Shown: piece after piece, positions 23,317 to 31,339 of the stretch
How positions within the stretch are numbered: the first letter of the stretch is position 1
Layout of the letters: the number at the start of each line of letters is the position of its first letter
DNA from: JBBCJM01 sp037190175
Lineage (GTDB): Bacteria > Pseudomonadota > Alphaproteobacteria > Rhodobacterales > Rhodobacteraceae
Direction of reading: 5' to 3'
Length of the DNA stretch: 54,928 nucleotides
NCBI GenBank assembly: GCA_037190175.1
Contig: JBBCJM010000076.1
Location: forward strand, 1 to 54,928
Notes under the pieces: generated by a model
What the model saw: the letters and a program-made list of their open reading frames with translations, nothing else
What the model was told of the DNA's origin: nothing
Databases searched by the model: none
Translations under genes and position numbers: made by a program

Positions 23317-25251
23317 ATGCCCGATCCCGTCATCCACCTGGTCTTCAAGACCCATCTCGACATCGGCTTCACCGATCATGCCGCGCGGGTGCGCGCGCAG
23401 TATCACCGCCAGTTCATTCCGCAGGCGATCGCGACGGGCGAGCATTTCCATGCCGAGAACCCCGAGGAACCCCTGTTCATCTGGACCACCGGGGCCTGGC
23501 TGATCTGGGACCATCTGGAGCATGGCACGCCCCAGCAGGTGCGGCGGCTGGAGCGGGCGATCGGGCGGGGGCTGATCGCCTGGCACGCCCTGCCCTTCAC
23601 CACGCACACGGAACTCATGTCGCCGGCGCTGTTCGCGGCGGGGCTCAGCTATGCGGCGGAGCTGGACTGGCGTTTCGGGCGGCGGACCATCGCGGCCAAG
23701 ATGACCGACGTGCCGGGGCATACGCTGGGGATGGTGCCGATATTGGCGGCGGCGGGGGTGCGGTTCCTGCACCTGGGGGTGAACAGCGCCAGCCCGGGGC
23801 CGGAGGTGCCGCCGATCTTCCGCTGGCGGGCGCCGGACGGGTCGGAGGTCGTGGTCATGTACCAGGGCGACTACGGGCTGACCGACTTCCCCGCAGGGCC
23901 GGAGGTGGGGCTGAGCTTCGCCCATACCTCGGACAACGCCGGCCCGCAGGACGTGCGCCACGCGGTCGAAGACCATCGGATCCTGCGGCGCGCGATGCCC
24001 GAGGGCACGGTGATCCGCGCCTCGACCCTCGACGCCTTCGGGGCCGAGATGTGGGCGCGGCGCGAGGGCTTTCCGGTGGTGACGCAGGAGATCGGCGACA
24101 GCTGGATCCATGGCGCGGGCAGCGATCCGGTGAAACTGGCGCGGTTCCGGGCGTTGCAGCGGGTGTTCGACGGGTTCGGCGCGCAGACGCCGGCGCGGCT
24201 GGCCTTCGGCCGGGGCCTGGCGATGGTCGCCGAGCATACCTGGGGCGTCGATATCAAGAGCTATCTGCGGGATCAGGGCGCCTGGGACCGCGCGGATTTC
24301 GAGGCGCTGCGGGCGAGGGACCATCGCTTCGCCTATACCGAGGCATCCTGGGCGGAGCAGCGGGCCTATCTGGACCAGGCGGTCGCGGCACTGGCGTCCG
24401 GGGACCGGGCCGCGGCGGAGGCGGGGCTGGCGGGCACCCTGCCCTCCCCTGCCCCGACGCCATCCGCCGGGGCGGAGCTGCGCGACGGCGGCTGGATCGC
24501 CGAACTGGATCCGGGGACGGGCGATGTCACGGCGATCACCGCGCCGGATGGAGAGCGGATCGCGGGGCGCGAGGGCGGGCTGATCGGCTTTCGCCACGAG
24601 AGCTACGATGCGGCCTCGATGCGGGCGCATATGGACAGCTATCTGCTGCACCGCGAGGAATGGGCGGTTCTGGACCACGACAAGCCGGGGCTCGCGGCGG
24701 CGAGGACGGCGCGGCGGGGCGACTGGGCGCCGCGGCTGACGGGCGTCGCCGGGGGCAATGTCGCGGTGGCGGCGCTGCCGGACGCGGCGCATACGGCGCT
24801 GGGCGCGCCCGGGCGGATCGAGATCGGGATCGCGGCTGCGGGGGGCGGGCTGCTGCTGAGCCTGACGCTGCGGGGCAAGCCGGCCAACCGGATGCCGGAG
24901 GCGGGGTTTCTGCAGGTCACGCCGGAGGGCGGCGGCTGGGAGCTGCGCAAGATGGGGCTGTGGCACCGGGCGGGGGACTGCGTGCGCAGGGGCGGCGCGC
25001 AGTTGCAGGCGGTGGAGGCGGTGCGCTGGAGCGGCTGGCGGATCGCGCTGATGGATGCGGCGCTGGTCGGCCCGGCGGGGGTGGACTTCATGCGGTTCCA
25101 TCCCGATCCGCCGGACTGGGGGCGGGGGCTGCGGGTGAACCTCTACAACAACAAATGGGGCACCAACTTTCCGATGTGGTGGGAGGGCGATGCGCTCTTC
25201 CGCTTCCTGCTGGTGCGGGAGGGCGTCAGCCCTTGGGCGGCACGTCCTTGA
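23317..25251 (+). CDS. DUF5054 protein, GH38-like
   Basis: 644 residues from the ATG at 23317; a GTG at 23293 eight codons earlier, close behind AGAGGG, is the alternative. The first strand, HLVFKTHLDIGFTD, carries His13-x-Asp15, the zinc-ligand pattern of GH38 alpha-mannosidase-type barrels. MTDVPGHTLGMVPILAAAG and AEHTWGVDIKSY (about residue 307) resemble further GH38 active-site segments, and residues from about 380 on are beta-rich. There is no signal peptide, so it should act in the cytoplasm. The family is named DUF5054, without a firm assigned activity that I know of. Beside a GDPD, a phosphatase and inositol genes, a glycosidase acting on a glycosylated inositol is an attractive but unproven idea. 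Its 3' end overlaps the convergent phosphatase gene by 26 bases. Confidence 0.85.
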   Translation: MPDPVIHLVFKTHLDIGFTDHAARVRAQYHRQFIPQAIATGEHFHAENPEEPLFIWTTGAWLIWDHLEHGTPQQVRRLERAIGRGLIAWHALPFTTHTELMSPALFAAGLSYAAELDWRFGRRTIAAKMTDVPGHTLGMVPILAAAGVRFLHLGVNSASPGPEVPPIFRWRAPDGSEVVVMYQGDYGLTDFPAGPEVGLSFAHTSDNAGPQDVRHAVEDHRILRRAMPEGTVIRASTLDAFGAEMWARREGFPVVTQEIGDSWIHGAGSDPVKLARFRALQRVFDGFGAQTPARLAFGRGLAMVAEHTWGVDIKSYLRDQGAWDRADFEALRARDHRFAYTEASWAEQRAYLDQAVAALASGDRAAAEAGLAGTLPSPAPTPSAGAELRDGGWIAELDPGTGDVTAITAPDGERIAGREGGLIGFRHESYDAASMRAHMDSYLLHREEWAVLDHDKPGLAAARTARRGDWAPRLTGVAGGNVAVAALPDAAHTALGAPGRIEIGIAAAGGGLLLSLTLRGKPANRMPEAGFLQVTPEGGGWELRKMGLWHRAGDCVRRGGAQLQAVEAVRWSGWRIALMDAALVGPAGVDFMRFHPDPPDWGRGLRVNLYNNKWGTNFPMWWEGDALFRFLLVREGVSPWAARP

Positions 25252-26032
25252 GCCGGTCCAGCAGGAAGGCGTGGGTCGCCGGGTTGGCGACGACCAGCGT
25301 GCCGGTGCGCTCGTAGACTTCCGGCCCCCTGCCCCACCAGTCGGTGACGATCCCGCCGGCCTCCTGCGTCATCAGGATGCCGGCGGCGGTGTCGGGAAAG
25401 CCGGTCTCCTCGAAATAGCCGGTCAGCCGCCCGCAGGCCACCATCGCGCAGGCCAGCGCCGCGCTGCCCGGCACGCGCACGGCCCCGATGGGGGCGCGGA
25501 TCGCGTCGAGCCGCGCATAGGCGCCGGGGTAGAGTTGCAGGTTGGGCGTCGGCAGGCCGGTGCCCACGCACATCAGCGCCACATCGGTACTCTGGCTGAC
25601 CCGCAGCCGCGTGCCGTTCAGCCAGGCGCCGCCGCCCCTGGTCGCGGTGAACATCTCGTCCGCCACCGGGTCGAGAACGATGCCGCACAGCGTCTCGCTG
25701 CCCCGGCGCAGCGAGATGGTGATGGTGTAGTGGTGGCCGTTGAGGAAGTTCGTGGTGCCGTCGATCGGATCGACCAGCCAGCGGTGCTCGGGGTCGGAGC
25801 CGGTGACGGGGGCGAATTCCTCGCCGGTGAGGCTCCAGTCGGGATAACGCTCGAAGAGGAAGGCGCGGATAAACCGCTCGGACTCGCGGTCGGCATCGGA
25901 GACGAAATCGCCCGGACCCTTCACCCCGATCGCGAGCTCGCCGCGCCGGGCGAAATGCCGCTGGGTGATCTCGGCCGCGCCGCGGGCGGCGGCGATCATG
26001 TCGTCCAGAACCCTGTCGTAGTCCGGTCTCAT
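25226..26032 (-). CDS. Inositol monophosphatase family protein
   Basis: 268 residues from the ATG at 26032. All Mg-binding motifs of the IMPase/FIG family are present: GDFVSDADRESE, LTGEEF (about 68-73), DPIDGTTNFLNG (about 92-103) and GFPDTAAGILMTQEAGG near residue 215. There is no signal sequence, so it is cytoplasmic. Family members dephosphorylate inositol phosphates, but some act on other sugar phosphates or histidinol phosphate. Being last in an operon with an ABC importer and a glycerophosphodiesterase, next to an iol operon, strongly suggests that inositol 1-phosphate is its substrate. It is translationally coupled (ATGA) to the phosphodiesterase gene. Confidence 0.93.
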   Translation of the reverse strand: MRPDYDRVLDDMIAAARGAAEITQRHFARRGELAIGVKGPGDFVSDADRESERFIRAFLFERYPDWSLTGEEFAPVTGSDPEHRWLVDPIDGTTNFLNGHHYTITISLRRGSETLCGIVLDPVADEMFTATRGGGAWLNGTRLRVSQSTDVALMCVGTGLPTPNLQLYPGAYARLDAIRAPIGAVRVPGSAALACAMVACGRLTGYFEETGFPDTAAGILMTQEAGGIVTDWWGRGPEVYERTGTLVVANPATHAFLLDRLKDVPPKG

Positions 26033-26862
26033 GCGAATGCCCTTGCTATCCCTTCCGGGTCGTCGGTGGTGATCTGGTCGGCGCCGAGCGCCAGCAGCCG
26101 CGCGACCTGGGCGAGGCCCTGCGGGCTCGCCTCGCGGATCGTCCAGGCATCGACACGCCGGCCGGCCGCCTGGACCGGGGCGATCAGGTCGATGCCGGCG
26201 GCATCGGCGGCGAGCACGATCTCGTGGTCGAGATAGATCAGCGCGGCCTCGGGGGCGGCGGCCAGCGCCTCGGCGATGAAGGCGTGGTAGTCGCCGGTGG
26301 CCAGCAGCCGCGCGAGGTGGTCGCCGTAGCAGGGATCGAAGCCCGTCCGCAGGCCGGGGACCGCCCGGGCCAGCGCCGTCACCGCCTCGATATCGCCGCC
26401 CGAGAGGATCATGTGGCCGGCGACCGGGCCGACCGTGCGGGCAAAGTTCCGCACCGTCCCGGGGTCGAGCGCCGCGGCCTCCTCCTTGAGGTCGAGTTGC
26501 AGCAGGGCGTGGGGATGCGGCGGCTCGCGGGTCAGCAGGGCGCAGAGATCCTCCAGGAGCATCACCCGGTCGGGCAGGACGTTGCCCGCGTTGTCGCGCA
26601 GGTGCAGGGCGCGCAGCGCCTCCGGCGGGGTGTTGCGGACCTCGCCGGTGCCGGTCGTCTCCTCCTCCAGCGTGAAGTTGTGGAGCACGGCGAAGCCTTG
26701 GCCGCCGTGGACCACCAGATCGACCTCGACGCTGGCGCCCAGGCGCATTCCTTCCAGGATGCGCGCGCCGGTGAAGGCGGGATCGCCGGCGCGCCGCCGC
26801 GCGCGGTGCCATTTCAGCCAGGTGCGGCGGCCGTTGCGGTCGATGTGCAGCGGATCGTTCAA
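26029..26862 (-). CDS. Glycerophosphodiester phosphodiesterase family protein
   Basis: 277 residues, starting at a TTG (26862) one base after the stop of the ATPase gene; no ATG or GTG occurs before the fold begins. GDPD hallmarks are present in modified form: HR (HRG becomes HRA), EVDL (metal Glu and Asp), VLHNFTLEEETTGTG (VxHD becomes VLHN) and QLDLKEE. A C-terminal DAWTIREASPQGLAQ … GADQITTDDPEG is typical. No signal peptide is seen, so the diester must be imported first. It is expected to split a glycerophosphodiester; in this setting glycerophosphoinositol, to glycerol phosphate plus inositol or to glycerol plus inositol phosphate. The altered motifs may mark a specificity change. Confidence 0.87.
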   Translation of the reverse strand: MNDPLHIDRNGRRTWLKWHRARRRAGDPAFTGARILEGMRLGASVEVDLVVHGGQGFAVLHNFTLEEETTGTGEVRNTPPEALRALHLRDNAGNVLPDRVMLLEDLCALLTREPPHPHALLQLDLKEEAAALDPGTVRNFARTVGPVAGHMILSGGDIEAVTALARAVPGLRTGFDPCYGDHLARLLATGDYHAFIAEALAAAPEAALIYLDHEIVLAADAAGIDLIAPVQAAGRRVDAWTIREASPQGLAQVARLLALGADQITTDDPEGIARAFA

Positions 26863-26863
26863 G

Positions 26864-27895
26864 TCAATGGACCCGCCGGTTGTCGCGATAGGCCGCGACG
26901 ACGCGGGGGACGAGATCGACCGCCTGCCCGACCTTGAACATGTCCGGGTGCGGCACCATCGACTTCAGCCGCAGCCCGTCGGCCAGTTGCAGGTCCACCA
27001 GCCCGTGGGTGCCGTAGTCGGTGATGCGGTGGACATGCGCCTGCCCCGGCTCGGCGGCGGCGAGGTCCAGCGCCTCGGGCCGCACGGCGAGGGTCGCGGG
27101 CCCGTCCGCCACCGCCAGCGGGACCGAGACGCCGGCGCGGGTGAAGCGGCCGTCGGCGACATGGCCGTCGATCAGGTTCATCGTGCCGATGAAGCCGGCG
27201 ACGAAGGGGGTCTGCGGATCGCGGTAGACCACGTCGGGCCGGTCGATCTGCTCGGTCCGCCCGTCGCGCATGACGACGATGCGGTCGGCCATCGACAGCG
27301 CCTCGTCCTGGCCGTGGGTCACGAAGAGCGTGGTGATGCCGAGGCGCTGCTGGATGTCGCGCACCTCCTCGCGCAGCCGCTCGCGCAGGTGCTGGTCGAG
27401 GCTGGCGAAGGGTTCGTCCAGCAGCAGGATCTTGGGCTCCAGCACCAGCGAGCGTGCCAGCGCCACGCGCTGCTGCTGGCCGCCGGACAGCTGGTTGACG
27501 TGGCGGGTGCCGTAGCCGGCGAGGCCGACGAGTTCCAGCACCGCCTCGACCCGGCGCTTGATCTCGGGGCCCGGGAGCCTGCGCAGCTTCAGCCCGAAGG
27601 CCAGGTTCTTGAAGACGTTCATATGGGTCCAGAGCGCGTGGCTCTGGAACACCATGCCGGTGGGGCGCTTTTCGGGCGGCAGGTGCGAGATCTCCTCGCC
27701 GTCGATGGTGATGCTGCCCGAGGAGGGGCGCTCGAACCCGCCGACCATGCGCAGGAGGGTGGACTTGCCCGAGCCCGAGGGCCCGAGCAGGCAGACCAGC
27801 TCGCCGTCGCCCACGTCGAGCGAGAAGGTGTCCACCGCCACGACATGGCCGCCGGCGAAGACCTTGGTGACATCGTTGATCCTGAGAACAGCCAT
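26864..27895 (-). CDS. ABC transporter ATP-binding protein (UgpC/PotA-type)
   Basis: 343 residues: an ABC domain plus a C-terminal TOBE-like domain. Walker A is GPSGSGKST (about 38-46), the signature is LSGGQQQRVALARSL, Walker B is ILLLDEPFASLD and the switch is FVTHGQDEA. The stretch PPEKRPTGMVFQSHALWTHMNVFKNLAFGLKL is typical of sugar, glycerol phosphate and polyamine importers. It lies 11 bases downstream of the second permease and one base before the phosphodiesterase start. It energises the importer of this operon. Confidence 0.94.
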   Translation of the reverse strand: MAVLRINDVTKVFAGGHVVAVDTFSLDVGDGELVCLLGPSGSGKSTLLRMVGGFERPSSGSITIDGEEISHLPPEKRPTGMVFQSHALWTHMNVFKNLAFGLKLRRLPGPEIKRRVEAVLELVGLAGYGTRHVNQLSGGQQQRVALARSLVLEPKILLLDEPFASLDQHLRERLREEVRDIQQRLGITTLFVTHGQDEALSMADRIVVMRDGRTEQIDRPDVVYRDPQTPFVAGFIGTMNLIDGHVADGRFTRAGVSVPLAVADGPATLAVRPEALDLAAAEPGQAHVHRITDYGTHGLVDLQLADGLRLKSMVPHPDMFKVGQAVDLVPRVVAAYRDNRRVH

Positions 27896-27906
27896 GAACC
27901 CGGTCC

Positions 27907-28731
27907 CTATCCGCCGAAGCCGCGGGCGAACGAGCCGCCGTTGATGACGCGCCGCGCGAAGATCAGCGCGATGAAGGACGGCACCCAGAGGATCACCGAG
28001 AGCACCGCCCCGTACTGGACCACCATCTGGTTGTTGATGAAGGAGATCATCAGCACCGGCATGGTGCGGATCGCCGGCGCGCCGATCAGCCAGGCGCCCT
28101 CGACCTCGTAGAAGGTCCCGACGAAGGTGAGCAGCACCGCCGCGGCGATGGTCGGGCCCGCCTGCGGCAGGGTGACCGACCAGAAGACGCGGAAGGGGCC
28201 CGCGCCCACGTCGCGCGCGGCCTCCTCCATCCGGCGGTCCACGGCGCGGAAGGCGGCGACCGGGATCCAGATCATGAACATCAGCGTCGAGACCAGCTGG
28301 ATGATGACCACGCCCCAGAAGGTGCCGATGAGGTTCAGCTGCAGGAAGATGGCCGCGATGGCGACGAGCAGGCCGAACTTCGGGAAGGCGTGGCCGGCGA
28401 GGAACGAGAAGAACAGCAGGTTGCGGCCCGGAAAGCTCATCCGCGCGAAGGCATAGGCCGCGGGCAGGCAGATGGCGGCCGAGAGCAGCGTGACGATGAA
28501 GGAAAGCCGCAGGCTGAGGGTCAGCGCCGCCCAGACATCGGCCCGCGCCAGAGTCTGGTTCCAGAACCGCAGGCCGAACTGCTGGGGGATGACGGCGGGA
28601 TAGCGCCAGACCTCGGTGAAGGCCCAGACCCCGACGACCAGCAGCGGGACGATGATCGCGATGGTCAGGATCACGGCGAAGGCGATGCCGACGAGGTCGA
28701 CATGCCGTCTGGGGGCGATCGCGGCCGTCAT
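27907..28731 (-). CDS. ABC transporter permease (second, ABC-2 partner)
   Basis: 274 residues from the ATG at 28731 (MTAAIAPRRHVD). Six hydrophobic segments are visible, beginning with FAVILTIAIIVPLLVVGVWA. The EAA loop is MEEAARDVGAGPFRVFWSVTLPQAGP, which docks on the ATPase. It overlaps the first permease by four bases (ATGA). It belongs to the PotC/UgpE-like class and forms the membrane channel with its partner. Confidence 0.93.
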   Translation of the reverse strand: MTAAIAPRRHVDLVGIAFAVILTIAIIVPLLVVGVWAFTEVWRYPAVIPQQFGLRFWNQTLARADVWAALTLSLRLSFIVTLLSAAICLPAAYAFARMSFPGRNLLFFSFLAGHAFPKFGLLVAIAAIFLQLNLIGTFWGVVIIQLVSTLMFMIWIPVAAFRAVDRRMEEAARDVGAGPFRVFWSVTLPQAGPTIAAAVLLTFVGTFYEVEGAWLIGAPAIRTMPVLMISFINNQMVVQYGAVLSVILWVPSFIALIFARRVINGGSFARGFGG

Positions 28732-29618
28732 GACGGACCCCCCTGGTTCTTCGCCACCGACCGCACGTAGAAGAGCCCGAAGGCGATGCAGAAGCCGAAG
28801 GTGATGACCGCCTGGGTGATCGCGTTCAGGGGATCGTAAAGGTCGCGGAAGGTGCGCTGCATGAAGGGCCCCATCATCTCGGGCGAGGCCGGGCCCAGCA
28901 CGTAAGGCAGGGTGAAGGCCGAGAAGATCCCGAGGATCGAGAAGGACAGCGCGACGAGGATCGAGTTGCCGATGCGCGGCAGGATGATGTGCCAGAAGAC
29001 CTGGAGCCGCCTGGCGCCCACGTCGCGGGCGGCCTCGATGGCGGCGTTGGGCACCGATCCGAGCCCGGCCAGCAGGATCAGCACGGTCAGCGGGATGTTG
29101 TCCCAGACGAGGCCGATCACCGGCCCCCAGGGGGTCAGGTAGGGCGTGCGTATCTTGGGCAGGCCCGCGGAGTTCAGCAGGATGTCGACCATGCCGTTGG
29201 GGCCGAGCACCCGGATGAAGGCATAGGCGAGGATGATCGAGGGGACGAACATCGGGAAGATCGCCATCGCCTGCACATAGGCGGGCAGCCTGCCGGTGGC
29301 GAAGCGCAGGTAGATCGCGATGGGCAGGCAGATCGCCAGCAGGAAGATCGCGCACATCGCGGTGGTCCAGAGCGTGATGCTCAGGTTGTTCACGCTGTAC
29401 TGGTCGGAGAAGAAGAAGACGTAGCTGGACAGGGTGAAGCCGTAGTTCCCCTCCGCGTCGGGCCGCCAGACGGTGCGGATCACGGCGCTGATGATCGGCC
29501 AGATGATGAGCCAGGCCATCAGCCCCACGGGCATGGCGACGAGCAGGAGGCCGATGGGCCTCCTGCTCTCGCCGGTTCCAAGCAGCGGCGGGGCCGCCGT
29601 CCGGGCCGGCTCGCTCAT
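28728..29618 (-). CDS. ABC transporter permease (first)
   Basis: 296 residues from the ATG at 29618; a longer frame to 29681 covers the end of the binding-protein gene and is rejected. The first membrane helix is IGLLLVAMPVGLMAWLIIWP, and the EAA loop is IEAARDVGARRLQVFWHIILPRIG. It is of the PotB/UgpA-like class. Its A of ATG is the last base of the binding-protein stop (TGATG), giving tight coupling in the order binding protein, permease, permease, ATPase. Confidence 0.93.
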   Translation of the reverse strand: MSEPARTAAPPLLGTGESRRPIGLLLVAMPVGLMAWLIIWPIISAVIRTVWRPDAEGNYGFTLSSYVFFFSDQYSVNNLSITLWTTAMCAIFLLAICLPIAIYLRFATGRLPAYVQAMAIFPMFVPSIILAYAFIRVLGPNGMVDILLNSAGLPKIRTPYLTPWGPVIGLVWDNIPLTVLILLAGLGSVPNAAIEAARDVGARRLQVFWHIILPRIGNSILVALSFSILGIFSAFTLPYVLGPASPEMMGPFMQRTFRDLYDPLNAITQAVITFGFCIAFGLFYVRSVAKNQGGPS

Positions 29619-30766
29619 CAGTCGCGGGGCACGTTCGGCGCGACGTTGCGATACCAGCCGTCGTTGACGGCCGCTTCCCACTGACCGCTGGGGAAGGTGG
29701 GGATGGTTTCCGGCACGATGGCGGCGAACCGCGCCTGCAGGGCGGGATCGACATAGTCCCAGCTCACGCCGGGGAAGCCGCCGAGCTCGGTCAGGATCGC
29801 GCTCTGGATTTCCTCGGAGAGGATGAAGTCGGCAAGCTTCAGCGCCGCGTCGCGGTTGGCGCCGTTCTCCAGCACGATCGAGCGGGTGAAGCCGCCGACC
29901 AGCGCCAGGTCCTGCAGCTGCACGAGGCCGGTGGTCTCCGGCAGCACGCCCTGGTCGATGGCCTGGAGGATCTGGTCGGACCAGACCGGGACCATGGTCA
30001 CCACCCCCTGCGCCAGCATCTGGATCGACTGGGTGTTGCCCGAGGAATAGGCGCCGCCGTCATAGAGATGCGGGGCGATGTCCGCGAGGATGTCCCAGGC
30101 CTTGCCCAGGGCCTCGGCGGCATAGGCCTCGGAGAAGTTCTCGACGGTGAAGGCGGAAGGGTCGAGCCCGTTGGCCTGATGCACCGCGCGGCGCACGAAA
30201 TTGCCGCCCGAGCCGCCCTTGTCGGGGCGGTTGTAGATGAACTGGCCGGGGTTGGCCTTGATCCAGGCGACCAGTTCGTCCCAGGTGGTCGGGGCGTCCG
30301 CGGGGGCGAGCTTGGTGGAATCATAGGCCAGCAGCACCTGGCTGCCGCGATAGGGCAGCGAATAGTCGCTGTCGAAGCCCAGCGGGTTGACCTTGTGATA
30401 GTTCTCCAGCCCGGCTTCCTTCATGTTGACATAGATGCCGGCCTCGATGGCGCCGACGGGAAGCTGGGCATGGCCGGATTCGAAGAAGTCCGCCTGTGGA
30501 TCCGCGCCCGACGCCATGGCCGCGATCGCGCGCTCGCCGATGGCCTGGACGCCGGCGGCATCGCCCGCGTCGACGAGGTTGATGGTGATCCCGGGATTGG
30601 CGGCCTCGAAGGCGGGCTTCACCACGTTCGCCCAGAAGTCGTAGATGTTGCTGTCCGAGCTGGTGTACCAGTCGATGACGCCTTCGGCGGCAGACGCCAT
30701 GCGCGGCACGATCACCATCCCGAGCGTCGCGCCGGCGGCAGATGTCATGAAAGTCCGACGTTTCAT
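29618..30766 (-). CDS. Extracellular solute-binding protein with Tat-type signal
   Basis: 382 residues from the ATG at 30766, with AAGGA eight bases upstream; an open frame to 31069 lacks any signal. The N-terminus has a twin-arginine pattern (KRRTFM, then a hydrophobic run ending MASAA), implying folded export. The mature part (VIDWYTSSDSNIYDFWANVV, FEAANPGITINLVDAGD, GGFTRSIVLENGANRDAA) fits the iron/polyamine/sugar-phosphate-like family 1 binding proteins. The ligand is not readable from the sequence. The operon partners, a cytoplasmic glycerophosphodiesterase and an inositol phosphatase, point to a glycerophosphodiester such as glycerophosphoinositol. Confidence 0.92.
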   Translation of the reverse strand: MKRRTFMTSAAGATLGMVIVPRMASAAEGVIDWYTSSDSNIYDFWANVVKPAFEAANPGITINLVDAGDAAGVQAIGERAIAAMASGADPQADFFESGHAQLPVGAIEAGIYVNMKEAGLENYHKVNPLGFDSDYSLPYRGSQVLLAYDSTKLAPADAPTTWDELVAWIKANPGQFIYNRPDKGGSGGNFVRRAVHQANGLDPSAFTVENFSEAYAAEALGKAWDILADIAPHLYDGGAYSSGNTQSIQMLAQGVVTMVPVWSDQILQAIDQGVLPETTGLVQLQDLALVGGFTRSIVLENGANRDAALKLADFILSEEIQSAILTELGGFPGVSWDYVDPALQARFAAIVPETIPTFPSGQWEAAVNDGWYRNVAPNVPRD

Positions 30767-30974
30767 ATCATGTTCCTTCTGAGTGGCCTTCGGGGCCATC
30801 GCGTTTTCATGCCGTTCGCGGAACCGAAGCCGTCGGGAAGCGGGCCTGCGCCCGCATCCAGCCGTTCCAGCCACTGAAAGGCGCCTCCCTCTGCCAGCCC
30901 GCACCGGCCGCCCGCCCTTCCGGAAAGGCGGGCGCCCGCCACAAGGCTGTACCGGAAGGAAACACCCTTTGCCG

Positions 30975-31014
30975 CTTGCACACAAGTTCATTTTCATGAA
31001 CCCGCAAGTGCAAC
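30975..31014. promoter_or_regulatory. Nested dyad with iol-type half-sites upstream of the importer operon
   Basis: An outer pair CTTGCAC (30975-30981) and GTGCAAC (31008-31014) surrounds a perfect inverted repeat GTTCAT-TTTC-ATGAAC (30986-31001); the two centres are within about one base. GTGCAAC is identical to the half-site at the iol promoter. Further near-copies are ATGCAAC (31025-31031) and GTGCAAT (31064-31070). A shared LacI-type regulator is inferred. Confidence 0.5.
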
Positions 31015-31169
31015 TAACGCCGAAATGCAACAAGCAGATGAAGCCCGTACGCCTCGCATACGAGTGCAATCACCCTTGAAACCCGCCGGGCGAACCGACT
31101 GCCGCCGGGCCGCACGGCCGACAGGGCCTGCATCTCGGAAAGCCGGATCCCCGTGGCGTTGAACAGCAT
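31014..31169 (-). pseudogene. Possible tyrosine-recombinase remnant (51 codons)
   Basis: A short frame starting MLFNATGIRLSEMQAL, which matches the integrase box A pattern (A-T-G-x-R-x-S-E-x-x-x-L) of XerC/phage-type recombinases. The rest does not continue like an integrase, there is no ribosome site, and the frame overlaps the putative operator region. If real it is only a scrap of a former mobile element; a chance match is quite possible. Confidence 0.15.
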
Positions 31170-31339
31170 CGTGGGGCTGTCGGCGCCGCGTTAGCGGCCG
31201 AAGCCGGACGCCGGCGCGAAATCGATGTCGCTGGATCGACGAAAGCTGCCGGAATGCCGACAAATGCCGCGGCTGGCCGCAGCTAGGGTCTTCCGGCCGC
31301 CATAGCGCGGCGGGTCGGGCTGCGGCGGGTACGCGAGAC

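Larger units (their letters stand above)
30767..31339. other. Divergent intergenic region between the importer operon and the CocE-type hydrolase
   Basis: 573 bases without a firm gene. The AT-rich part 30961-31080 holds nested dyads and several TTGCAC/GTGCAA half-sites. Near 30910-30933 there is a GC-rich inverted repeat (GCCCGCC and GGCGGGC arms around a TTCCGGAA core), which would form a hairpin in the importer-operon leader. A 51-codon minus-strand frame (31014-31169) is noted separately. The rest, up to the hydrolase start, shows nothing recognisable. Confidence 0.6.
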
